From the NCBI GenBank assembly GCA_947627325.1, contig CANQVO010000001.1:1-64000 (forward strand): 64,000 nt of DNA. The letters are read 5' to 3'. This DNA is from an uncultured Oscillospiraceae bacterium (GTDB lineage Bacteria; Bacillota; Clostridia; Oscillospirales; Oscillospiraceae). Under the pieces are notes generated by a model. That model did no database searches and was not told the origin of the DNA. It saw only the letters and a list, made by a program, of their open reading frames with translations. The position numbers and the translations under genes are program-made. Positions 7,890-14,789 of the stretch are shown here, piece by piece (position 1 is the first letter of the stretch; every line of letters starts with the position of its first letter).

Positions 7890-8807
7890 ATGGCTATTAG
7901 CGCGCAAGACGTAAGCAAGCTCCGCGAGATGACCGGCGTTGGCATGATGGACTGCAAGAAGGCCCTCACCGCCACCGACGGCGACATGGACAAGGCCATC
8001 GAGTTCCTGCGGGAGAAGGGCCTGGCTACCGCCCAGAAGAAGGCCGGCCGCATCGCCGCCGAGGGCGTGGCCTACGCCGCCGTGATCGACGGCGTGGGCG
8101 TCGTGGTGGAGGTCAACGCCGAGACCGACTTCGTGGCCAAGAACGAGAAGTTCACCGACTTCGTCCACGCCGTGGCCCAGGTGGTCGCCAAGGAGGACCC
8201 CAAGGACCTGGACGACCTGCTCACCAAGGCCTACCCCGGCACCGGCCGCACCGTGGCCGAGGAGACCATCGAGAAGGTCCAGGTCATCGGCGAGAACATC
8301 AAGATCCGCCGCTTCCAGCGTTTCGGCTCCGGCGTCAGCGTGCCCTACGTGCACATGAACGGCCGCATCGGCGTGCTGGTCAACCTGGACACCGACCTCC
8401 CCGCCGACAAGGTCACCGAGGTGGGCAAGGATCTGGCCATGCAGATCGCCGCGCTGAACCCCCGCTTCCTGGACAAGAGCCAGGTGGGCCAGGAGGTGCT
8501 GGACGAGGAGAAGAAGATCATGCTGGTTCAGATGGAAAACGACCCCAAGATGGCCGCCAAGCCCGACAAGGTCAAGGAGGGCATCGTGACGGGCAAACTG
8601 CGGAAGTTCTACGAGGAGAACTGCCTGATGCAGCAGGCCTTCGTCAAGGACGACAAGGTCAGCGTGGAGCAGTACGTGGCCGCCCAGGCCAAGGCCCTGG
8701 GCGGGTCCATCAAGCTGGTGGACGCCATCCGCTTCGAGAAGGGCGAGGGCATCGAGAAGAAGCAGGAGAACTTCGCCGAGGAGATCGCCAAGCAGCTGGC
8801 GAAGTAA
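7890..8807 (+). CDS. tsf: Elongation factor Ts
   Basis: A 305-residue EF-Ts, the nucleotide exchange factor that regenerates EF-Tu-GTP. It has the N-terminal UBA-like domain with VSKLREMTGVGMMDCKKAL (residues 9-27) and the ETDFVAKNEKF signature (about 75-85) of the core that contacts EF-Tu. It sits 35 bases after rpsB with GGAGGAAA before its ATG and no promoter between, so it is co-transcribed. A strong terminator follows. Confidence 0.97.
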   Translation: MAISAQDVSKLREMTGVGMMDCKKALTATDGDMDKAIEFLREKGLATAQKKAGRIAAEGVAYAAVIDGVGVVVEVNAETDFVAKNEKFTDFVHAVAQVVAKEDPKDLDDLLTKAYPGTGRTVAEETIEKVQVIGENIKIRRFQRFGSGVSVPYVHMNGRIGVLVNLDTDLPADKVTEVGKDLAMQIAALNPRFLDKSQVGQEVLDEEKKIMLVQMENDPKMAAKPDKVKEGIVTGKLRKFYEENCLMQQAFVKDDKVSVEQYVAAQAKALGGSIKLVDAIRFEKGEGIEKKQENFAEEIAKQLAK

Positions 8808-8823
8808 TCCCAAACACCCAAAA

Positions 8824-8856
8824 GACCCGAGGCCGTTGGCCTCGGGTCTTTTTTTC
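8824..8856 (+). terminator. rpsB-tsf terminator
   Basis: AGACCCGAGGCC and GGCCTCGGGTCT form a 12-bp stem with a 3-base loop (8824-8849), followed by a T run. Confidence 0.92.
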
Positions 8857-9043
8857 GCGCAAGCAGGAAAAATCGAAGGATACAATGGCGCCCAACGAAT
8901 ATCCCCCAGCCTCACGGCATCACCTGCCCTCTGCGCCCGCCACCGCCGAAGGCAAATTCTAAAACCCCAGAGGGCAGAAGGACGACCGCCACCGCATCTT
9001 TATATTTATCTAAATCGTCAGGAACTGGCATCCGTTTCACGCC

Positions 9044-9802
9044 CTAAGCCATAGAGGATGATGATTCACGTTCCAGCACTGCCCGGGGCTTTTCAGCTAT
9101 TTCCAAATCTCCTTGTGCTAGAAGGTATTCTGCGCTTTCTTTAATTTCTCTTGCAACTCGGATCCGCTTAGATGCAAATTCAATAATTTCTGGGCTAATC
9201 AATTGACTCAGTGCAAAAATCGCAATCAGTAGTCCAATCCCCATAAGTTCAATCACGCATTGCTCGGCAACGGATACCCTTGTAAGAATTGTGACAGCGC
9301 AAAACGAAAGGATGGGAAGGATGCATACAACATAGTATCGTCCAAGGCGTTTTAGCATTTTCTCCAAGCTGCATCCCTGAACAATAATCTCCTGGCAGGA
9401 TTGAATAATCCAGGACAGAGACAGTTGGTTATCATAATCCTGCTCATGAAGACAATCGTATAGCGGTTTTATCCGCTGTTTATAGTATTGCTCCGCTTCC
9501 TCATCCAGTGCTTCTTTGTTTCTCTTTTCCACATGGGCTACCATAATATTGCTCAAAATAATCTCTACAATCATTGGAGCAAATGAGACAAAGACTAGCC
9601 AATAATTATGAGAACAAAAATCCGCCAGGATTACAAATAGGACTAGCGATAAAACTGGTAACACAATGAGTAACCAAAGCATAATTTTTTCTGCTTGCTT
9701 TTTGGGCTGCTTTTTCCCATCTTCCTTTTGCCACCACTCACGAAAAATATCGTTCTTATAGTTCTCAAAAAAATAGAAGAAAGTTCTGTGCGGGGTTGGC
9801 AT
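9044..9802 (-). CDS. Hypothetical membrane protein of the low-G+C island
   Basis: A 252-residue protein that I do not recognise. It has a charged N-terminus (NYKNDIFREWWQKEDGKKQPKK, about 14-35), two closely spaced membrane helices (about 42-60 and 67-88), a charged helical middle (VEKRNKEALDEEAEQYYKQ) and another hydrophobic pair (about 155-205) before a charged tail. This two-plus-two helix plan with a cytosolic coil fits a small membrane effector or sensor, but no catalytic motif is visible. Codon use is A+T-rich, unlike all neighbours, which suggests acquisition from elsewhere. GAGGGA lies upstream of the ATG. Confidence 0.6.
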   Translation of the reverse strand: MPTPHRTFFYFFENYKNDIFREWWQKEDGKKQPKKQAEKIMLWLLIVLPVLSLVLFVILADFCSHNYWLVFVSFAPMIVEIILSNIMVAHVEKRNKEALDEEAEQYYKQRIKPLYDCLHEQDYDNQLSLSWIIQSCQEIIVQGCSLEKMLKRLGRYYVVCILPILSFCAVTILTRVSVAEQCVIELMGIGLLIAIFALSQLISPEIIEFASKRIRVAREIKESAEYLLAQGDLEIAEKPRAVLERESSSSMA

Positions 9803-10139
9803 TTTAATCCCTCTTTTCTGTTTTTGTCACCGCGCATCCATACAGTAGGGTCTTTTAAAAATTTAGTAGGAAATCCCTATACCGTATGGATTTGGTTGTC
9901 ACCGTTAATCTCTGCGTAATGGTAAAAAATTGGACCATACAACTTGGAAGTAATCATTTCCCCGGGTGGCAGAAACACTATAGCATAATATAGTGGTATC
10001 AGAGGTCAAAACGCAACTCATCTCTATAAAAACCATTTAAGCGATTGCAGATTCGGCAATAACTGCTCTCGATAGAAGAACTGTCCTTCCAAATAGGCGC
10101 ATTTGCTCGTAGTACTAAATAATTCTCCACAGTACGATT

Positions 10140-10715
10140 TCACTGCTCTTCTGAGACCACTTGCGCATTGCCCTGCTCTGTGTCAATATAGTACTTACAC
10201 CGACCAGTCGTAGGGACAACATATTTATGCACAGAGACACATTTAGCAATTGTTCCATCTTTGTTGAGTTCCAAATAATCATATCCTTCCGGCCACGCTT
10301 TTCCGTGCCTATCTAGCAAACCCTGTTGCTCAGAACCCCAAAATCTGTGCGCGTTGAACCAGAGTACCTCCTACTTATTTCGCCATCCTTAAATAAATAG
10401 CACTCTGGTTGGCTCCACTTGGCAGAGTCATGTTCTTATCATGCCATTGCCGACTCACAATGTCTGTGGCCAATTCTGGTATACCATCTCCATTCATATC
10501 AAGGGCAGTCACCTTTGTGGCATCTATAACCTTGAGAAAAACTGTATATTCTCCGCTTATTAAGCCAATTTCTCCTCGCAGAAGTAAAGTATAGTCATTC
10601 ACCACTTCTTGACGTCGAATGGACAGGGCGTTTCTTTTGGCAAAATACATCAGAAAGAGTAGAAGCAAAAGAAAAACCCGACCAAGAAGATTCCTCTTTC
10701 CCTTTTTGTGCTCAA
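10140..10715 (-). pseudogene. Decayed gene for a membrane-anchored VCBS-like protein
   Basis: Three pieces read as one broken gene. A TTG with GAGGTG upstream (10715) starts STK.., but an A5 run near 10706 puts the natural continuation (GKRNLLGRVFLLLLLFLMYF, a signal anchor) in another frame. That frame runs to 10375 and contains DMNGDGIPELA, a VCBS/FG-GAP-like calcium loop. After its stop, a 73-residue segment (10361-10140, starting WFNAHRFWGSEQQG and containing GYDYLELNKDGTIAKC) continues in a further frame without a start codon. Low G+C matches the island. Function unknown; one frameshift could also be a variable A-tract. Confidence 0.55.
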
Positions 10716-11063
10716 ATTACACCTCTATTATCATAGGCCGTTTTTTATACTATCCTAATATAGGGTTTTATGCACGCTGGCTCCTTGTCTTCCATATAGA
10801 TGTCCTGCTTTTATCCCCGGTTGCAATCATACACTCATCCTTTCCGGCGCATTGAATTTGTCCATGAAATCATATGTTTCACCTTCCAAATTTGCCGCAA
10901 TCCCCGCCCACTTTTTCATTCAGTTAGAATGACCGCCGCTGTTTGCCCCCAGTTGATGCAAAGCGGCGTTTCCGCAGGGAGTGCCGCTTCCACTTTTCAA
11001 CAACTCTTTCCCATCTTGAACGCGACCTATATGCGGCGCCATGAGTTCATAACGGTACGGGGG

Positions 11064-11177
11064 TCATTCCATGGTCAGCATATCCGTGTAGCCCGTCTGG
11101 GCCAACTGCAGCAGCGTGGCCCGGGCTGTGTTGAATACCGGGTTGGTCCTCTCTCTCAGATCGCGCACGTTGTCCAC
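11064..11177 (-). CDS. Small ORF after rnc with its own promoter
   Basis: A 37-codon ORF starting GTG and ending TGYTDMLTME. It is preceded by AAAGGGG ten bases upstream and by a consensus-like promoter at 11300-11271. The peptide is polar at first (MDNVRDLRERTNP), then has an amphipathic stretch (VFNTARATLLQLAQ). It may be a genuine small protein or the 5' remnant of a longer gene cut by the low-G+C island, whose edge lies just beyond its stop. Not recognised. Confidence 0.35.
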   Translation of the reverse strand: MDNVRDLRERTNPVFNTARATLLQLAQTGYTDMLTME

Positions 11178-11270
11178 GGCGTCTCGTCCCCTTTCTCTCC
11201 TCGGTTCTCTGTGCCCCGCGGCCGGATCGTCTCTCCTTCCGATCCCCGCCGCCGCGAAAACACCGCCCAA

Positions 11271-11300
11271 ATTTTACCACGATCTTCCCCGCCCTGTCAA
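11271..11300 (-). promoter_or_regulatory. Promoter for the small ORF after rnc
   Basis: -35 TTGACA (11300-11295), 18 bases, -10 TAAAAT (11276-11271) on the minus strand, between rnc and the small ORF. Confidence 0.6.
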
Positions 11301-11367
11301 CGCGAAACCCGCCGGCTCGGCGGGTCCCCCGCTCTCCCGGGAGGAGAGCGTGTGTGGCGGGGCCCGG

Positions 11368-12048
11368 TCAGGCGGGGGGTGTCTGGAGCTTTTCCAGGGC
11401 GGACTTGGCGGCCTGCTGTTCGGCCTCCTTCTTACTGCGGCCCTTGCCCGCGCCCACCTGGGCGCCGTCCAGGGTCACCTCCATCCAGAACTCCTTGCAG
11501 TGGTCGGGGCCGGTCTCCCGGACCAGCTGGTAGCGCAGGGTGTGGCCCTGGGTGCGCTGGACCAGCTCCTGGAGGGCGGTCTTGTAGTCCCTCCCCTCCC
11601 CCGCCTGCTCCTCCCGGGAGAGGATGAAGGCGCGGATGGTGCGCCGGGCCTGGGCGATGCCGCCGTCCAGGTAGAGGGCGGCCAGGATGGCCTCCACCGC
11701 GTCCGCCAGGATGGAGGCCCGGGCCCGCCCGCCGTTTTGGTCCTCTCCCCTGCCCAGCTTCAGATACGCCCCCAGGCCCCAGCCCAGGGCCACCTGGGCC
11801 AGGGATTCCTCGCACACCAGGGCGGCCCGCATCCGGGTCAGGTCCCCCTCGGGGAGGTCGGGGTGGGCGCGGTAGAGGTGGTCGGCGGTGACCTGGCCCA
11901 GCACCGAGTCGCCCAAAAACTCCAGCCGCTCGTTGCTCTCCAGCGCGCCGCCCAGGCGCTCGTTGGCGTAGGAGCTGTGGGTCAGGGCCCGCTCCAACAG
12001 CCGGGGGTCTTGAAAACGGTAGTCCAGCTTTTCCTCCAAGGGGTGCAT
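11368..12048 (-). CDS. rnc: Ribonuclease III
   Basis: A 226-residue dsRNA endonuclease that processes rRNA precursors and structured mRNAs. The catalytic signature NERLEFLGDSVLG (about 39-51) with its acidic metal ligands is intact, and a C-terminal dsRNA-binding domain (about 150-222, ending in GRSKKEAEQQAAKSALEKL) is present. The second of two in-frame ATGs is chosen because AGGAGGGGG lies just before it. It follows acpP and plsX as in most Firmicutes, but a terminator lies between acpP and rnc, so part of the transcripts should stop before it. Confidence 0.96.
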   Translation of the reverse strand: MHPLEEKLDYRFQDPRLLERALTHSSYANERLGGALESNERLEFLGDSVLGQVTADHLYRAHPDLPEGDLTRMRAALVCEESLAQVALGWGLGAYLKLGRGEDQNGGRARASILADAVEAILAALYLDGGIAQARRTIRAFILSREEQAGEGRDYKTALQELVQRTQGHTLRYQLVRETGPDHCKEFWMEVTLDGAQVGAGKGRSKKEAEQQAAKSALEKLQTPPA

Positions 12049-12066
12049 CGCTCCCCCTCCTCTCAT

Positions 12067-12093
12067 AAAAAAGCCCCCGCCTGGGCGGGGGCT
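12067..12093 (-). terminator. Terminator after acpP
   Basis: AGCCCCCGC and GCGGGGGCT form a 9-bp stem with a 4-base loop, followed on the minus strand by six T. It lies between acpP and rnc. Confidence 0.85.
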
Positions 12094-12105
12094 TTTCGGC
12101 GTTCG

Positions 12106-12351
12106 TTATTCTTCCTCGGTGTGGGACTGGATATACTGGATCAGGTCGCCCACCGTCTTGATATCGCCCAGGTCGTCCTCCGACATCTCCCCGATGGCGT
12201 ACTCGTCCTCCAGCGCCATGCTCAGCTCCACAATGTCGATGGAGTCGGCCCCCAGGTCCTCTTCAAAGGTGGTCTCAGGGGTGATGGAGTCGGGCTCCAC
12301 GCCAAACTGCTGTGCGATAATGGCCGAGATTTCTTCAAACATACGCGACAC
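12106..12351 (-). CDS. acpP: Acyl carrier protein
   Basis: An 81-residue acidic four-helix protein that carries growing fatty acids on phosphopantetheine. The attachment site is Ser37 in EDLGADSIDIVELSM, where the usual DSLD is DSID. The ATG follows AAAGGAG. It has its own promoter within the plsX-acpP gap and a terminator behind it, which fits the much higher level needed for ACP than for its neighbours. Confidence 0.96.
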   Translation of the reverse strand: MSRMFEEISAIIAQQFGVEPDSITPETTFEEDLGADSIDIVELSMALEDEYAIGEMSEDDLGDIKTVGDLIQYIQSHTEEE

Positions 12352-12379
12352 TCCTTTGAGAGACAGGATCTACTCCCTC

Positions 12380-12408
12380 ATAATAAGAAGTTTTCCCCGC
12401 TCTGTCAA
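12380..12408 (-). promoter_or_regulatory. acpP promoter
   Basis: -35 TTGACA (12408-12403), 17 bases, -10 TATTAT (12385-12380) on the minus strand, between plsX and acpP. Confidence 0.8.
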
Positions 12409-12415
12409 GGGCCAA

Positions 12416-13468
12416 TTACAATTTTTCAGCCGCTTCCTCCGACTTTTTTTCCGGGCCCAGGCGCATATGTTCCACATTGGCGGTGATATCGTCTATGATC
12501 CCCGACTGGCTGAACTCCACCGCCTGGCGGATGGCGTTTCGGATGGCCCGGGCGTCCGACGAGCCGTGGGCCTTGAGCACCGGCTTGGAGATGCCCAGCA
12601 GAGCGGTGCCCCCCACCTCGGAGGAGTCCATGAGCTTCTTGAACTCCTTGATGCCGCCGCTGACCATCAGGGCGGCCAGTTTGGTGAGCAGGTTTTTCTT
12701 GAACATGGCCTTCAACTGCCGACCCATGAACAGCCCGGTGCCCTCCAGGGCCTTGAGGAAGATGTTCCCGGCGTAGCCGTCGGCGACGATGACATCCACC
12801 GCGCCCTCCACCGCCTCCCGGGCCTCCACGTTGCCCGCGAAGTGGATGCGGCCCTCCTCGTGGGCCTTTCGCAACAGGAGATAGGCGTCCTTTTGCAGGG
12901 GGGTGCCCTTGGTGGGCTCCGTGCCGATGTTCAAAAGGCCCACCTTGGGCTCGGGACAGCTCAGCGCCTGCTGGGCGTAAAAACTGCCCATGTAGGCGAA
13001 TTGCAGGAGGTATTCCGGGGTGCACTCGGCGTTGGCGCCGCAGTCGATGAGCACCGCGCCCCCGTTCCCCGTGGGCACCACCGGGGCCAGGGCCGCCCGG
13101 CGGATGCCCCGGACCCGCTTGGTCAGCAGCGTGGCCGCCGACAGCAAGGCCCCGGTGGATCCGGCGGAGACAAAGGCCGCCCCCGCCCCCTCGTTCAGGA
13201 GGTTCAGGCCCACCGTCAGGGAGGAGTCCTTCTTCTCCTTAAAAGCCAGGGCGGGGTTGTCCTCCATGGTGACCACCTGGCTGGCGTGGGCGATCTCCAG
13301 GCCGTGGGGCAATTCCCCCACGCCCAGGTCCCGCAGGCACTCCAACAGGCGCTCCCCGTCGCCCACCAAAATCACCTCTGCCACGCCGGCCTTGACGGCG
13401 TCCAGGGCCCCCTGGACGTTGCTCATGGGGGCGTTGTCGCCCCCCATGGCGTCGAGAATGATCTTCAT
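12416..13468 (-). CDS. plsX: Phosphate acyltransferase PlsX
   Basis: A 350-residue enzyme that turns acyl-ACP and phosphate into acyl-phosphate, the substrate of PlsY in Gram-positive phospholipid synthesis. The N-terminal signature MKIILDAMGGDNAPMSNVQG and internal GSTGALLSAATLL are typical. It lies 19 bases after trmFO and upstream of acpP, the common plsX-acpP order. There is no FapR-like regulator next to it, and no recognisable FapR operator was found. Confidence 0.96.
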   Translation of the reverse strand: MKIILDAMGGDNAPMSNVQGALDAVKAGVAEVILVGDGERLLECLRDLGVGELPHGLEIAHASQVVTMEDNPALAFKEKKDSSLTVGLNLLNEGAGAAFVSAGSTGALLSAATLLTKRVRGIRRAALAPVVPTGNGGAVLIDCGANAECTPEYLLQFAYMGSFYAQQALSCPEPKVGLLNIGTEPTKGTPLQKDAYLLLRKAHEEGRIHFAGNVEAREAVEGAVDVIVADGYAGNIFLKALEGTGLFMGRQLKAMFKKNLLTKLAALMVSGGIKEFKKLMDSSEVGGTALLGISKPVLKAHGSSDARAIRNAIRQAVEFSQSGIIDDITANVEHMRLGPEKKSEEAAEKL

Positions 13469-13487
13469 GGCTCGTTCCTCCTTCTTT

Positions 13488-14789
13488 TTATAGTTCCAGC
13501 GTTTCCAGGGCCGCCAGGGCCCGCCGGGAGATGGCCTGGTTCTTCTCCCGCTTGCCCTTGACCCGGTGGTCCAGGGGCGGGATGAGGCCGAAGTTGATGT
13601 TCATGGGCTGGAAGTCGGCCACGCTCTCGTTGGAGATATAGGCCGCCAGCGCCCCGATGGCGGTGCGGGCGGGAAAGTCCACCGGCGGCCGGCCCAACAG
13701 CCGGTGGGCCAGTTCTATCCCGCACAGTAGGCCGGAGGCGGTGGACTCCACATAGCCCTCCACCCCGGTGATCTGTCCGGCGAACATCACCCGGGGCTCC
13801 GCCTTGAGCCGGTAGTAGCGGTCCAGCAGCTTGGGGCCGTTGAGGTAGGTGTTGCGGTGCATCACCCCGTAGCGCAGGAACTCCGCCCGCTCCAGGGCGG
13901 GGATCATGGAGAAGACCCGCCTCTGCTCGGGGAAGCGCAGGTGGGTCTGGAACCCCACCAGGTTGTAGACGCTGCCCTGGGCGTTGTCCCGGCGGAGCTG
14001 GACCACGGCGTAGGGCTCCCGCCCCGTGCGGGGGTCCTTCAGCCCCCTGGGCTTCAGGGGCCCGTAGCGCAGGGTGTCAAACCCCCGGCGGGCCATCACC
14101 TCCACGGGCATACACCCCTCAAACACGCTCTTGTCCTCAAAGCCGTGGACCTCCGCTTCCTGGGCGGTGGTCAGGGCCTCCCAAAAGGCCCGGTACTCCT
14201 CCTCGCTGAGGGCGCAGTTGATGTAATCGGCGCTCCCCTTGTCGTAGCGGGAGGCGAACCAGGCCCGGTCCATGTCCACCGACTCAAAGGACACCAGGGG
14301 GGCCGCCGCGTCGAAAAAGCTCAAATACGCCTCCCCGCCCAGGCGCCGCTGGACGTCCCCGGCCAGGGCGTCGGAGGTCAACGGGCCGGTGGCCAGGATG
14401 ACCGGGCGGGCCTCCGGCACCCGCTCCACCTCCCCCTCTATCACCTGGATCAGGGGGTGGGCGCGGATCTTCTCGGTGACGGCGGCGGAAAAGCCCTGGC
14501 GGTCCACCGCCAGCGCACCCCCCGCCTCCACCCGGTTTTCGTCGGCGCAGGCCAGGATCAGGCTCCCACAGCGGCGCAGCTCCTCCTTCAAAAGGCCCAC
14601 GGCGTTGGTGAGCTCGTCAGAGCGCAGGGAGTTGGAGCAGACAAGCTCGGCGAAGTCCGGGCTGTGGTGGGCGGGGGTCATCTTTTGGGGCTTCATCTCG
14701 TGGAGCTCCACCGGGATGCCCCGCTGGGCCAACTGCCAGGCCGCCTCGCTCCCGGCCAGGCCCGCGCCTACGACCATCGCGGGCTCCAT
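13488..14789 (-). CDS. trmFO: Folate-dependent tRNA (uracil-5-)-methyltransferase TrmFO
   Basis: A 433-residue FAD enzyme that makes m5U54 in the T-loop of tRNA using methylene-tetrahydrofolate (family formerly Gid). It shows the FAD-binding VVGAGLAGSEAAWQLAQRG (about 6-24) and the family segment ELVCSNSLRSDE (about 48-59). The ATG at 14789 overlaps the topA stop by one base, so translation is coupled. It sits with topA and dprA, as in many Firmicutes. Confidence 0.96.
   Translation of the reverse strand: MEPAMVVGAGLAGSEAAWQLAQRGIPVELHEMKPQKMTPAHHSPDFAELVCSNSLRSDELTNAVGLLKEELRRCGSLILACADENRVEAGGALAVDRQGFSAAVTEKIRAHPLIQVIEGEVERVPEARPVILATGPLTSDALAGDVQRRLGGEAYLSFFDAAAPLVSFESVDMDRAWFASRYDKGSADYINCALSEEEYRAFWEALTTAQEAEVHGFEDKSVFEGCMPVEVMARRGFDTLRYGPLKPRGLKDPRTGREPYAVVQLRRDNAQGSVYNLVGFQTHLRFPEQRRVFSMIPALERAEFLRYGVMHRNTYLNGPKLLDRYYRLKAEPRVMFAGQITGVEGYVESTASGLLCGIELAHRLLGRPPVDFPARTAIGALAAYISNESVADFQPMNINFGLIPPLDHRVKGKREKNQAISRRALAALETLEL

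Larger units (their letters stand above)
8858..11063. other. Low-G+C accessory island
   Basis: Base composition changes abruptly: 38% G+C in bases 9181-9240 against 67% in 8401-8460 (counted by hand). The island holds one intact unrecognised membrane-protein gene and one decayed gene, both leftward. Stretch 9803-10139 has no convincing gene; it contains only a possible read-on of the decayed gene after its stop. Stretch 10716-11063 has none either, apart from a 30-residue leftward ORF (10919-10827, MKKWAGIAANLEGETYDF...) without a Shine-Dalgarno that could be a remnant. No transposase, integrase or att repeat is seen. Confidence 0.7.

Noticed and set aside
8858-11063. Prophage or integrative element remnant
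   Set aside because: No integrase, transposase, phage structural gene, tRNA or flanking direct repeat was found; only the base composition is unusual.
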